Below, piece by piece: positions 36,801-45,579 of a stretch of 64,000 bases of DNA. The position numbers and the translations under genes were made by a program. Source of the DNA: Rheinheimera sp. SA_1 (GTDB lineage Bacteria > Pseudomonadota > Gammaproteobacteria > Enterobacterales > Alteromonadaceae); NCBI RefSeq assembly GCF_001669775.1, contig NZ_LXWK01000016.1:1-64000 (forward strand), read 5' to 3'. The notes under the pieces are model-generated. The model saw nothing but the letters and a program-made list of their open reading frames with translations, was not told the DNA's origin and did not search any database. Position 1 is the first letter of the stretch. The number at the start of each line of letters is the position of its first letter.

Positions 36801-38418
36801 GTTTAATAGCAATGCTGCAAACAACGTATTTTTTGGCAAAATCCCGTGGGCGCTGACAGATGTTAAATTGCCGTTGTTTAGTCATATTTGGGCGTTGCAA
36901 CAAAATCCCGCCGAAAAGAAACATCAAAGAGAAAATCGAGCAGACATTAGTAAAATATTGAATGTTGCTTCAGGCACACAAGTGTTCTGGACTGGTGTAG
37001 CAACAATGCTCGCATTGCTACTGCTGCTGTTGCTAATCCGCTATTGGCTATGTCGCCGGATGATGGGTCTTGATCGGGTTGAAAACTTCAGGATTAATCC
37101 AGAAAACATCAAAGCTTCCAAATATCAGGCTGCTGATGCACTGTGCAGAATATTGTACCCACATCAAGGCGGTTCGGGTAAGGCTGTTTACCTGCAGCTG
37201 ATTCGCCCTTCAGTTGCTGCGCAAACTTTAGTTAGTTATCACCCGAACAATATACAGACAGCAGATGATACGGGCAAACGCAAAGACGAATGCCTGATTG
37301 CCGGTATTAGTCCAGTTGATGTTTGTGATCTGTTACTGCCCAATAAAACCAGCGACTCAAGTGCACAAGCGGATAAAATGCCGACAATGGTGTTAACCGG
37401 TTTCGAGCCGTTGATTTGGAATAAAGCTTTGCGATTGAAGGTGTTGAAAAAACTACAACAACTGGTCAGCAATGGTAAGGTCAATCTGGTATTGATGATG
37501 GAAATGTCGCCGCTATACCGTTTGACGCAGCCAATAGCCTATGATGAAAAATTTCCGCTTGAACAACAAGCTGACGCCGCTGAGCGTGATGCTTGGGTGA
37601 AATTTTTTGTACGCTTTATCAAAATTTATGACTGGGTGCCGAAATTACGGCATAAACCTCAGTTGGAGAAACCCACAGATGTGCTTTGGTATGAAGCAAA
37701 TAGCTGGCCGGAGTTGGAACATGTTGCGATTCAGTTTTTGGCTTATCACTGCGCAGTTAAAGATCCTGATTTGGAAAAACAGCTTAAGTTAACTGTTAAA
37801 ACTTCAAACAACTACTGTGCAGAATTGGCCAAATGCTGGCAGAAATTCAGTCTGGAATATAAAAATCTGAAAAAACTGTTCGATGACAAAGATAGTGACA
37901 GTACTGTTCTCGACCCACTGCCAATGGTTTACGCTTCAATCAACAAACACTGGACCAAAGAACAAATTATCGATTTCTTTAACTCCACAGCAGCCACCCG
38001 TTATGAAGCTAAGTGGCAGTTGTGCACCATTAAAGAAAAAGTACTGCTGATTAGTATGATTAATGGAGACTTGCCGAATCCACGGAATTCGGTGCCGTTG
38101 GAGCATTTAGTGCGGCGTGGTTATATTTTTTACGATCAAGGCTGGCATATCGTCAACGAAAGTTTTTCCCGTTTTATCGCCACTGCGGAAGATCCTGATA
38201 CTGTGCGGCGCTGGATGCGCGAAGTGTCAGAAAGCTTGTGGAAATATGCACGGATCCCGCTGTTTATCGGGCTATTACTCTTGCTTGGGTTGTTAGCTTA
38301 TACCGCGACCGATTCTTTACAATCATTGATGGCGCTGATGGCGACTATGCTGGGTATTATTCCGGTTATTTTTAACAACATCAGTCTGTTTAAAGGAGGC
38401 AGCAATTCTGGTTCTTAA
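33826..38418 (+). CDS. Giant multi-sensor membrane protein with degenerate NTPase-like and winged-helix regions
   Basis: No named family recognised. The ~1530-residue protein has an N-terminal membrane helix (about 10-30), then three external segments (about 35-370, 430-735 and 890-1045) separated by membrane helices, a cytoplasmic part (about 1070-1470), and two C-terminal helices (about 1475-1520). The first external part begins with a coiled coil and has Cys pairs and a Ser/Gly/Asp-rich linker. In the cytoplasmic part YPHQGGSGKAVYL recalls a broken P-loop and TMVLTGFEPLIW a Walker-B-like strand; EAKWQLCTIKEKVLLISMI... resembles a winged-helix domain. A 12-bp repeat encodes DEKF three times. 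ATG 33826 follows AAGGTGG. Sensor role is inference. Confidence 0.8.
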   Translation: MDVKGNRLTGLLVLFISLLAALAVAALFYFLKIQQNEHYQNQLHFRELNRYVESLEQNKQSLEAAYDAYKIYSQANYGLVFEYDSQLKEVEKSRQSIEKKFLSSQILECKGQDCSSVLIDKLDELYNAKNNLESKLRREISDTVHFEFSYNVDILNDVMKCIFEHDNISDSVSGIHRCRGSKGGKESGSADDDSSGGDGSSESGKATHSACLKNVKACLNKRERYIQSGIIGDDIKPRKFSEILKSSNLIPLILFVDSTGTVLHKTESLLSDSSLHGLRFEQVEQVLRDFALSQASHKDKISVHDIPPIKNQGGSGFIDTAIAGTEYRIFLQPWAGIADDASSGTEILYLIGFQSRSAMLGDKLSVSNSLVLVFSLFLIGVIALLPLLKVRLVSTQQGFSSNDLKVVPLSLAIISVLVSVSAFQYIFYNGVKTSVDQVAQSAFDEIKSSFSYELKVWEGNAKNRLQELKSRSGNFVNDINIKNKSDDSFDNEQRCNMFGTANQIDCLFSYSGAQIDFIEGLYEIGRDGKKVDKLGAIATKVQKRKNVYSVSDRHYVTHSANCTGWHWPLDEKFDEKFDEKFDENKDCRNTFFVERLRNKIDLRLNTWVGMPQFEKIYSKNDGTDKEEIIIFGGQLKTLFLTVMPKDFRFLVFDSDSGEVLYHSDEWLSKIDNIFADTDNDLHLQNLVKSKHDQSKKFETQYKGKDTVFHLGAIAENVPWTLVVMYDKSPYRLLNLLSAFSSWTLSFFYLLLVYIIWRVLPLRLQHKVNSLIWFRADRGGIYSYAIVALMINLILAAILFLFASDLLLFTVITAWMIGFSYFWVASSKKWAEPVRKQENIAIKPTAKSAGANIKNKTISDAFSYSKGQPDFIFRHPLLVYSMFILLLLLNFCGIPSAVFSYQSSEYLVFRQSELNQQYLEHSLTERQIEMREYIDEFYDTEIFTQTDKNEVLQKATVNCYPTMLFASIDKDRCDDQRNGSNIKTEIFENAAIMFNSNAANNVFFGKIPWALTDVKLPLFSHIWALQQNPAEKKHQRENRADISKILNVASGTQVFWTGVATMLALLLLLLLIRYWLCRRMMGLDRVENFRINPENIKASKYQAADALCRILYPHQGGSGKAVYLQLIRPSVAAQTLVSYHPNNIQTADDTGKRKDECLIAGISPVDVCDLLLPNKTSDSSAQADKMPTMVLTGFEPLIWNKALRLKVLKKLQQLVSNGKVNLVLMMEMSPLYRLTQPIAYDEKFPLEQQADAAERDAWVKFFVRFIKIYDWVPKLRHKPQLEKPTDVLWYEANSWPELEHVAIQFLAYHCAVKDPDLEKQLKLTVKTSNNYCAELAKCWQKFSLEYKNLKKLFDDKDSDSTVLDPLPMVYASINKHWTKEQIIDFFNSTAATRYEAKWQLCTIKEKVLLISMINGDLPNPRNSVPLEHLVRRGYIFYDQGWHIVNESFSRFIATAEDPDTVRRWMREVSESLWKYARIPLFIGLLLLLGLLAYTATDSLQSLMALMATMLGIIPVIFNNISLFKGGSNSGS
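35533..35576 (+). repeat. 12-bp in-frame tandem repeat (GATGAAAAGTTT)
   Basis: Three exact copies of GATGAAAAGTTT plus a partial fourth lie inside the giant membrane protein gene, coding (DEKF)3-DEN in its second external region. The unit is a multiple of three, so copy number can change without breaking the frame. Confidence 0.95.
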
Positions 38419-38559
38419 AGGAACCAAATGTGGTGTGAACAGTGACTGCGATACAGTTCATGGTGACAGTCTGCGCGCTTTAATGCGATAGTAGACCTTT
38501 GATTGCAACCTTATGATGTATCATCAATAATCGCTGTCACACCACACAGGGAACTGCTG

Positions 38560-39198
38560 TTGAAAGCATCTTTATCTTTATCCAATATCCGCGACTGGCT
38601 GCCTTATGCCGTGCATCAATGCCTGCTGGCGTTGCTGCCATGGTGTTGCTGGCCGCTGATGGTGCTGCGCTGTTGGTGGTGGCGGACTAAAGTCGGTAGC
38701 GGTGCCCGCTATTTTGGTTTATTACAACTGCGCCGACATCCGTTGGGGCAAATTCAGATTGGTCGTCACGCCACTTTTCGTTCCATAAAAATGTCGAATC
38801 CGTTGCTGCAAGCAGGGCCTTGTGCGTTATCGGCTGGCAAAAATGCCCACATTCAGATTGGCGACCACTGCGGCTTTAGCGGCGCCACGTTAATAGCGCA
38901 GCAGCGCATTGAGCTTGGTGACCGGGTACTTTGTGGCGCCAATGTGCTGATTTGTGACGGTGACCATCATCCGCTGGATGCCACATTGCGTGCTGCCGGA
39001 GAGCCTGGAGCTACTGCGCCGGTGCTGATTGGCGACGATGTCTGGCTTGGCATGAATGTGGTTGTACTCAAAGGGGTTACTATCGGTGCTGGTGCGGTGA
39101 TTGCTGCGAATGCGTTGGTCAGTTCGGATATTCCAGCTGGTGCTATTGCTGCTGGAGTGCCCGCCAAAGTCGTTGGCTGGGTCAAGGATCAAGCATGA
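38560..39198 (+). CDS. Hexapeptide-repeat sugar O-acyltransferase
   Basis: Left-handed beta-helix acyltransferase of about 212 residues. A hydrophobic N-terminal part (LPYAVHQCLLALLPWCCWPLMVLRCWWW) suggests membrane association. Hexapeptide turns (AHIQIGDHCGFSGATLI, VLIGDDVWLGMNVVVLKGVTIGAGAVIAANALV) and the CDGDHHPLD loop with the catalytic His match the WcaF/Maa type. It likely acetylates an EPS sugar using acetyl-CoA. The TTG at 38560 has AGGGAA seven bases before it; the frame extends to 38503. The stop overlaps the next gene (ATGA), starting the second sugar block. Confidence 0.85.
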   Translation: MKASLSLSNIRDWLPYAVHQCLLALLPWCCWPLMVLRCWWWRTKVGSGARYFGLLQLRRHPLGQIQIGRHATFRSIKMSNPLLQAGPCALSAGKNAHIQIGDHCGFSGATLIAQQRIELGDRVLCGANVLICDGDHHPLDATLRAAGEPGATAPVLIGDDVWLGMNVVVLKGVTIGAGAVIAANALVSSDIPAGAIAAGVPAKVVGWVKDQA

Positions 39199-40181
39199 GT
39201 GCGGTGCTGCGGATTGCGGTTCTAATCACCTGTTTTAACCGGCAGCAGAAAACCCTACAATGCCTGCAAATGTTGGCGTCGCAATTACATTTTTCTGTGC
39301 AATGTTCTGTGCAATGTTCTGTGCATTCGTCGCATGACAATCAACCCGCAGTAGCTGCAGAGTGCACTGTCTATTTGCTGGATAACGGCAACGACGGCAC
39401 TTTTGCAGCTGTAGCTGCCCAATTTCCCTGGGTGCAATTAAGTCGTGGCCATGCCGATTTATATTGGAACAGCGGTATGCGCCGGGTTTGGCTGCAGGCG
39501 CTGAGCCATTCTGCAACAACACCGCCATTCGATTTTTACCTCTGGCTCAATGATGATGTCAGTTTAGCGCCGGATGCAATTTACCGTCTGCTGCAAAACT
39601 ATCTGCGGTCTACGCCAACTGCCGGTGCCTTGATTGGGTCTATGGCGGCGCCATCTTCGGCTACAACAGCTTCCGCCACATCTGGTTCTAACCAGCAACC
39701 TGTTCCCAGCTACGGTGGCCGACAGCGAAAGTCGCGCTTGAATCCGCTGGCGTTTGGCCCGGTCATGCTGCCAACCCCGCAGCCGCAGCTATGTACATTT
39801 ATCAATGGCAATTTATGCCTGATCCCACAAGCGGCGGTACAAAAGATTGGGGTGTTATCAGAACATTTCAGCCATGGCCTGGGTGATTTTGACTATGGTT
39901 TGCGTCTGCAACAAGCCGGTTTTGCCACCTATGTCGCGCCGGGTTTTTATGGCGAATGTGCGGTGAACCCAAAAATAGGCTCGGTATTTGATGAAACTCT
40001 GCCGTTGGCGCAGCGCCTTCTGATGATGCAACGACCCAATGTGCTGCCGCCTGACGCCGAGTGGCGATATTTTGTACGTTGTCATGGTGGCTGGGTATGG
40101 CCGTTGTTATGGCTGAAGTCGTGGGGGCGCCAATTGTTTCCGGCATTATGGCTACGGCTGCGCCAGCGAAGGGCAGCCTGA
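39195..40181 (+). CDS. Glycosyltransferase family 2
   Basis: GT-A type inverting glycosyltransferase of 328 residues. The start IAVLITCFNRQQKTLQCLQML is the nucleotide-binding strand of GT2 enzymes, followed by LYWNSGMRRVW and WLNDDVSLAPDAI with the DxD-like metal site, and a later HFSHGLGDFDYGLRLQQAGF acceptor loop, like rhamnosyl- or related transferases. Between the first two motifs a 12-bp DNA repeat codes CSVQCSVQCSVH. It overlaps the genes on each side, so it belongs to a tightly coupled run. Confidence 0.9.
   Translation: MSAVLRIAVLITCFNRQQKTLQCLQMLASQLHFSVQCSVQCSVHSSHDNQPAVAAECTVYLLDNGNDGTFAAVAAQFPWVQLSRGHADLYWNSGMRRVWLQALSHSATTPPFDFYLWLNDDVSLAPDAIYRLLQNYLRSTPTAGALIGSMAAPSSATTASATSGSNQQPVPSYGGRQRKSRLNPLAFGPVMLPTPQPQLCTFINGNLCLIPQAAVQKIGVLSEHFSHGLGDFDYGLRLQQAGFATYVAPGFYGECAVNPKIGSVFDETLPLAQRLLMMQRPNVLPPDAEWRYFVRCHGGWVWPLLWLKSWGRQLFPALWLRLRQRRAA
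39293..39328 (+). repeat. 12-bp in-frame tandem repeat (TTCTGTGCAATG)
   Basis: Two exact and one imperfect copy of TTCTGTGCAATG inside the GT2 gene, coding a CSVQCSVQ-like insertion in a surface loop near the N-terminus. The frame is kept whatever the copy number. Confidence 0.9.
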
Positions 40182-42640
40182 TGAACCTCAATCCAACGCC
40201 AACCAGGCGACTGCTGATTATCCAGCAGGTATTGAAGCAATATCGACTGGCTTTTTATCAGCAATTAGCTGAGCAACTGGCCGCGGATGGCATTGAACTC
40301 ACCCTGTGTTTTAGCTTGCCACAAGCAGCCGATGTCGCCAAAGCTGACAATGTCACTGCACCGCCAGGGAGTTATGCACAGCTGGTCCCACTACGTCAGT
40401 TTGGGCCACTGGTGTGGCAACAGGTGCCGCAGGTAACGGAATTTGATCTGGTGATTGTCGAGCAAGCTAATCGCCATCTGCTGAATTACCTGCTGTTGCT
40501 GCGACGGCTGCTTCGGCCAAGCCCGAAGCTGATTTTTTGGGGCCATGGTTTTAATCATCAGGCACCGGCAGGTATTTGGTCTTCGCTAAAAGAGCGCTAT
40601 AAAAAAACGCTGTTGCGCCATGCCGATGGCTTTTTTGCGTACACCGCACCGGTGGCACGTTATGCACAAACGCAAGGTGTGGCCGCGCATCGGATCACGG
40701 TGCTGAATAACAGCATCGACACCGCTGCTTTTGCCGCGCAAGTACGCACGCTGCGTTTACAAATGCGCCAACAACTGCCTTTCGACGACAGCCCGGGTTT
40801 TACCTTATTGTTTTGTGGCGCTTTATATCCGGATAAGAAAATTCCGTTGTTGTTGCAAACAGCCCGGGTTCTGGCCGACCACAAACTGCTAAAGCGGTTG
40901 ATCGTGCTTGGCGATGGGCCGGATCGTAATTTGTTGCTAAACGGGCCAACACCACCCTGGCTGGATTACCGCGGCCCCTGTTTTGGCGACGACAAAGCCG
41001 CGGCTTATGCACAAGCCGATTTGGTGTTGCATCCAGGTTTGTTAGGGCTGGCCGTGCTGGATGCATTTGCTGCCGGATTGCCACTGGTCACGACTAATTT
41101 TAGTGGTCATAGCCCGGAGTTGGCGTATCTGGAACACGGCAGCAATGGCTTGATCATTGAAGAAAAAGGATTAGCGGCACGGGTGCTGCAACTGTTGCAA
41201 ACACCGGCGGAATTAGCCCATTTGGCGCAAGGTGCTGCACAAAGCGCGGCAACATACAGTTTACCGGCGATGGTACAGGCGTTTGCCGCTGGTGTGCGCC
41301 AAGCGTTGCGAGAGGGCGACGATACCGCAGCAATCAGCACCGTTCCTGCGCCAGATCTGGCGATGTCAGCCGCTTCGGTCTCGTCGCGGCCGCTGCGGGT
41401 GCTGCAGATCCATAACTTTTACCAGCAACCTGGTGGTGAAGATGTGGTGGTGCAAAATGAAGCCTTGTTGCTGCAACAAGCCGGGGTGGCGCTGCAAACC
41501 TGGTACGTCGACAGCGCTTCGATCCCAACGCACAGCCATTGGTGGTCGAAGCTGCAGTTTGCCATTGATTTATGCTGGAACCGGCAAGCGCAACAACAGC
41601 TACGTGCCAGATTGCAGGCACAACCGGTGGATATTATTCATCTGCATAACACGTTTCCGTTGTTGTCGCCGGCGCTTATTCAGACGGCACACGCGCTCGG
41701 TGTGCCGTTGGTTTTGACCGTGCATAACTTTCGCTGGTGTCATCCATCCGGTTGTATTCAAAGTCTGGCGGATGTAGGAACATGCCCTTGGCGGTATCTG
41801 GGGCAGCCTGTGTATCGAAACTCCCGTTTCGCCACAGCGTTGCTGCTGGTAAACATACAACTCCATCAGTGGTTTGGCACTTATAAGCTCTGTGCGCGGC
41901 TGCTATGCCCGTCGCAATTTGTCGTCAATGCGTTATTACAGGCCGGTTTTAATAAGCAGCTGCTGCAGCTAAAACCACATTCGGTAGCCCCAGACATTGC
42001 TGATAACCATATTGCTAACGACCAAGTTAGCGGCGTTGGCAACAAGGCCGCAACTGCCGGTTACGCATTATTTGTTGGACGTGCCGATGCGGCAAAAGGG
42101 CTGTATTTTTTACTGGATGCCTGGCAACAACTGGCTTATCCGCTATGGATTGTCGGGGTTAGCGAACAACAGGCAGCGCAGTGGTCAGGGTATAAGCCTA
42201 ATCCTTGGGTGCGTTTTTTAGGCGCACAACCGCAATCCGCGTTAGGTGGGCTTTATCAGCGGGCAACATTGTTACTGGTCCCGTCGTTAGTGGCGGAAAC
42301 CTTTGGCAATGTGGTGATTGAAGCGTTTTCCCATGGCACCCCTTGTCTGGTCAGCGACATCGGTGGCTTGCCGGAACTGCTGTGGCCGAGGCACAATGCA
42401 GAGAAATTGGGGCATGAGCCTGAGCCAGGCAGCGCCGGTCAGGTTTTTGCTGCCGGAAACGCTGCCGATTTTTGCATGAAAGTTCAGGCATTATTGAATA
42501 ACCCAGGGTTGTTGCTGCAAATGTCACAACAAGCACAGCAACTGTATAAGACGTACTATTTACCGCAGCACAATCAGCAGGCGCTGTTGGCCTGTTATCA
42601 GCAAGTGCTGGCGGAACAAGGAAAAGTAGTGGGTGGTTAA
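40181..42640 (+). CDS. Two-domain GT4-GT4 glycosyltransferase fusion
   Basis: An 819-residue protein made of two complete GT-B glycosyltransferases. Domain one (about 1-375) has RLLIIQQVLKQYRLAFYQQLAEQL, FWGHGFNHQAP, LLFCGALYPDKKIPLLLQTA, LGDGPDRN and VLDAFAAGLPLVTTNFSG. A linker of about 40 residues follows. Domain two (about 420-810) starts LRVLQIHNFYQQPGGEDVVVQNEA and has IHLHNTFPLLSPA, ALFVGRADAAKGLYFLLDAW and PSLVAETFGNVVIEAFSHGTPCLVSDIGGLPE. The ATG 40181 overlaps the GT2 stop. It could add two successive sugars; donors unknown. No internal stop or start suggests a sequencing join. Confidence 0.88.
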   Translation: MNLNPTPTRRLLIIQQVLKQYRLAFYQQLAEQLAADGIELTLCFSLPQAADVAKADNVTAPPGSYAQLVPLRQFGPLVWQQVPQVTEFDLVIVEQANRHLLNYLLLLRRLLRPSPKLIFWGHGFNHQAPAGIWSSLKERYKKTLLRHADGFFAYTAPVARYAQTQGVAAHRITVLNNSIDTAAFAAQVRTLRLQMRQQLPFDDSPGFTLLFCGALYPDKKIPLLLQTARVLADHKLLKRLIVLGDGPDRNLLLNGPTPPWLDYRGPCFGDDKAAAYAQADLVLHPGLLGLAVLDAFAAGLPLVTTNFSGHSPELAYLEHGSNGLIIEEKGLAARVLQLLQTPAELAHLAQGAAQSAATYSLPAMVQAFAAGVRQALREGDDTAAISTVPAPDLAMSAASVSSRPLRVLQIHNFYQQPGGEDVVVQNEALLLQQAGVALQTWYVDSASIPTHSHWWSKLQFAIDLCWNRQAQQQLRARLQAQPVDIIHLHNTFPLLSPALIQTAHALGVPLVLTVHNFRWCHPSGCIQSLADVGTCPWRYLGQPVYRNSRFATALLLVNIQLHQWFGTYKLCARLLCPSQFVVNALLQAGFNKQLLQLKPHSVAPDIADNHIANDQVSGVGNKAATAGYALFVGRADAAKGLYFLLDAWQQLAYPLWIVGVSEQQAAQWSGYKPNPWVRFLGAQPQSALGGLYQRATLLLVPSLVAETFGNVVIEAFSHGTPCLVSDIGGLPELLWPRHNAEKLGHEPEPGSAGQVFAAGNAADFCMKVQALLNNPGLLLQMSQQAQQLYKTYYLPQHNQQALLACYQQVLAEQGKVVGG

Positions 42641-43415
42641 CGAAAATTTACAGCAGATTGCCATTGTTGACTGCCAGGTCCAGATAAGTTCGGTGCCGCA
42701 GGCGGTGGCGGCCGTTGTGCAGCGGGCGCAGCAGCGGCAAGGGGGGTATATCTGCCTCGCCAATGTGCATATGTGCATGGAAGCCATTGATGATCCGACT
42801 TTTAGCCGGGTGCTGAAACAAGCAGCGCTGGTGCTTGCGGATGGTCGTCCGGTGTTTTGGGCGCAGCGATTGCTGGGTGCAACTCAAGCCAAACAGGTGC
42901 GGGGGCTGGATTTAGTGATGGCACTTTGCCTGAGCATGCAGCAACAAGGTTTGCGATTGGGGATTTATGGCGGTCAGGACGATGCGGTCCTGGCTCAGTT
43001 AAAAGTACGGCTACTGCGGCAATTTCCGGAATTGCAGATTGTGTATGCTTATCCGCCACCGTTTCGCCCATTAACCGCTGCCGAAGATCAACAACAAGTC
43101 GCGCTGATCGAAGATGCCCGTGTCGATATTTTATTGGTTGGTTTGGGCTGTCCAAAACAGGAATGGTGGATGGCCGCCCATCAGTCACAGCTGTCGGCAG
43201 TGATGCTTGGCGTCGGCGCAGCTTTTGATTTTATCGCCGGGCGCAAAGCACATGCACCAAGGCTGATGCAGTTGCTGGGGCTGGAATGGTTGTTCCGGTT
43301 GTTGCATGAGCCGCGCAGATTGTCTGGCCGCTATTTAAAACACAATCCCAGGTTTATATTACGCTTTGGCGTGCAGTACTTCCGCAGTATCATCAGCCGG
43401 CTGTCCGGCAACTAA
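42633..43415 (+). CDS. WecG/TagA/CpsF-family glycosyltransferase, copy 2
   Basis: GT26 enzyme of 260 residues, divergent from the copy at 30220. It shows ICLANVHMCMEAI, LVLADGRPVFWAQRLLG, QVRGLDLV, LGIYGGQDD, ILLVGLGCPKQEWWM and GVGAAFDFIAGRKAHAPRLMQLLGLEWLFRLLHEPRRL. The start is GTG at 42633 with AAGGAAAAG before it, overlapping the fusion gene by 8 bases. It transfers a sugar to a lipid-linked acceptor in the second sugar block; donor unknown. Confidence 0.92.
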   Translation: MVNENLQQIAIVDCQVQISSVPQAVAAVVQRAQQRQGGYICLANVHMCMEAIDDPTFSRVLKQAALVLADGRPVFWAQRLLGATQAKQVRGLDLVMALCLSMQQQGLRLGIYGGQDDAVLAQLKVRLLRQFPELQIVYAYPPPFRPLTAAEDQQQVALIEDARVDILLVGLGCPKQEWWMAAHQSQLSAVMLGVGAAFDFIAGRKAHAPRLMQLLGLEWLFRLLHEPRRLSGRYLKHNPRFILRFGVQYFRSIISRLSGN

Positions 43416-43439
43416 TATCAACCACAGGCAAGGGAACAG

Positions 43440-44555
43440 ATGCAACAAAAGGTCGCTTTAATTACCGGGATCACTGGCCAGGATGGGTCTTATCTGGCAG
43501 AAATTTTGCTGGCAAAAAATTATATTGTGCATGGCATCAAACGTCGGTCATCCTCGTTAAACACCAGCCGCATTGACCATATTTATCAGGATCCGCATGA
43601 TCCATCTCCACGGCTGATTTTACATTATGGCGATATGACCGATGGCTGCAACCTGACGGCGCTGGTCGCTAAAATTCGCCCGGATGAAGTGTATCATCTG
43701 GCGGCGCAAAGCCATGTTGCAGTGTCGTTTGAAGCACCGGAGTATACCGCCGATGTCGATGCGCTTGGCACGTTACGCTTACTTGAGGCCATTCGCCAGG
43801 CCGGTCTTACGACAAGCACGCGGTTTTTTCAGGCGTCGACTTCCGAATTGTATGGGCTGGTGCAAAGCCCACTGCAATCTGAAACCACCGCTTTTTATCC
43901 ACGTTCCCCTTATGCTGTCGCCAAATTATATGCCTATTGGATCACGGTAAATTACCGCGAATCTTATGGTTTATATGCCTGTAACGGCATTTTATTTAAT
44001 CATGAATCGCCACGTCGGGGCGAAACCTTTGTCACCCGTAAAATTACCAGAGCACTGGCCGCAATCGCGACCGGGTTACAGCCATGTCTATATCTTGGCA
44101 ACCTCGATGCCAAACGTGATTGGGGTCATGCGCGGGACTATATGGAAATGGTCTGGGCCATGTTGCAACAAAGTCAGGCCGAAGATTATGTGATTGCGAC
44201 CGGCGAGCAACATTCGGTGCGTGAGTTTGTTTGTCAGGCAGCTAGCGTGCTGGGTATTGAACTGCAGTTTTCCGGAAGCGGCGTAGATGAAGTTGCGCGG
44301 GTGGTGGGATTTGACCCGGCCAAAACGCCAAACCTGCAGCAAAATGCCATTATTGTGCGGGTTGACCCCAGGTATTTCCGGCCGGCAGAAGTTGATGCGC
44401 TGCAAGGTGATGCCAGTAAGGCGCAGCGCCAACTAGGCTGGCAGCCCAGCTGTAGCTTCAGCGAGTTGTGTCAGCAAATGATGCTGGCGGATTGGCAAGA
44501 AGCAAAAAAACAGCAGTTTTTACAACAGCATGGGTACGGTCATGACCATGCCTGA
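43440..44555 (+). CDS. gmd: GDP-mannose 4,6-dehydratase
   Basis: Converts GDP-mannose to GDP-4-keto-6-deoxymannose, the first step to GDP-fucose. The 371-residue protein has the NADP loop [35 protein letters not shown], the [14 protein letters not shown] segment, the active-site STSELYG with Thr/Ser and Glu, and [10 protein letters not shown] with the Tyr-Lys pair, then [26 protein letters not shown] stands before the ATG. It overlaps fcl and, with manC and manB downstream, completes the route from mannose-6-phosphate to GDP-fucose. Confidence 0.97.
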   Translation: MQQKVALITGITGQDGSYLAEILLAKNYIVHGIKRRSSSLNTSRIDHIYQDPHDPSPRLILHYGDMTDGCNLTALVAKIRPDEVYHLAAQSHVAVSFEAPEYTADVDALGTLRLLEAIRQAGLTTSTRFFQASTSELYGLVQSPLQSETTAFYPRSPYAVAKLYAYWITVNYRESYGLYACNGILFNHESPRRGETFVTRKITRALAAIATGLQPCLYLGNLDAKRDWGHARDYMEMVWAMLQQSQAEDYVIATGEQHSVREFVCQAASVLGIELQFSGSGVDEVARVVGFDPAKTPNLQQNAIIVRVDPRYFRPAEVDALQGDASKAQRQLGWQPSCSFSELCQQMMLADWQEAKKQQFLQQHGYGHDHA

Positions 44556-45525
44556 GCCGTTGTCACCCTTGCGTATTTATCTGGCCGGACATCTCGGCAT
44601 GGTCGGCAGGGCACTGCACCGGTTGCTGCTTAATCAACCCGGTATCGAAGTACTCGTTCGTAGCAAAGCCGAACTGGACTTAACCCGTCAGGCCGATGTA
44701 GAACAGTTTTTTGCCAAGGTGCGACCGGATTGGGTCATTATTGCTGCGGCTAAAGTTGGCGGTATTGCTGCGAATCAGCAATTACCGGCCGAGTTTATTT
44801 ATCAAAATTTAATGATTGAATCGAACCTGATCCACAGTGCCTGGCAATCCGGTGTGCAGCAATTGATGATGCTGGGTTCTAGCTGCATTTATCCAAAATT
44901 GGCGGCGCAGCCAATGACGGAACAAGCACTATTAACCGGTGCGCTGGAACCAACGAATGAGCCTTATGCCATCGCCAAAATTGCCGGTATCAAACTCTGT
45001 GAAAGCTACTACCGTCAGTATGGTGTTGATTTTCGTGCGGTGATGCCGACCAACTTATATGGCCCCTGGGATAATTTTAATCCAGAGCACAGTCATGTGG
45101 TGCCCGGGTTGATGTTCCGGTTACATCAGGCTGTGCAGTCGAATGCCGCCAGTGTCGATATTTGGGGTAGTGGCCAGGTGCGCCGCGAGTTTTTGCATGT
45201 TGATGATTTGGCAACTGCAGTCTGGCAAGTGATGCAACAAAGCCCGGCAGCCTATCAGCTATTAACCAGCGAACGGCAACGTTATATCAATATTGGTTGT
45301 GGTGAAGACCTGCGGATCAGCGATCTGGCGACTTTGCTTGCCCAAGTGGTTGGATATCAGGGAGAGTTGCGGTTTGATGCTGACAAACCTGAAGGGACAC
45401 CGCAAAAACTGCTGGATATCAGCAAAATACAGGCACTGGGCTGGCAACCTGCAATTTCCTTACAACAAGGTTTAACGGAAACCTATCAGTGGTTTTTGCA
45501 GCATCAACCGGATTTACGCCGTTGA
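44530..45525 (+). CDS. fcl: GDP-L-fucose synthase
   Basis: NADPH-dependent epimerase-reductase that makes GDP-L-fucose from the Gmd product. It has [17 protein letters not shown] for cofactor binding, [44 protein letters not shown] with the catalytic Ser and Cys, [18 protein letters not shown] with the Tyr-Lys pair, and [21 protein letters not shown]. The frame opens at ATG 44530; ATGs at 44542 and 44548 are equally possible and all lie within the end of gmd. Length about 325-331 is normal. Confidence 0.97.
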   Translation: MGTVMTMPEPLSPLRIYLAGHLGMVGRALHRLLLNQPGIEVLVRSKAELDLTRQADVEQFFAKVRPDWVIIAAAKVGGIAANQQLPAEFIYQNLMIESNLIHSAWQSGVQQLMMLGSSCIYPKLAAQPMTEQALLTGALEPTNEPYAIAKIAGIKLCESYYRQYGVDFRAVMPTNLYGPWDNFNPEHSHVVPGLMFRLHQAVQSNAASVDIWGSGQVRREFLHVDDLATAVWQVMQQSPAAYQLLTSERQRYINIGCGEDLRISDLATLLAQVVGYQGELRFDADKPEGTPQKLLDISKIQALGWQPAISLQQGLTETYQWFLQHQPDLRR

Positions 45526-45579
45526 GGAAGCTGTGATGGACGCCAGCAGCAGACCTGATGACGTCGCGCGTGGTGCCTC

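Noticed and set aside
38419-38559. JUMPstart/ops element at the second EPS block
   Set aside because: No GGCGGTAGCGT-type sequence was found here or elsewhere in the EPS leaders.
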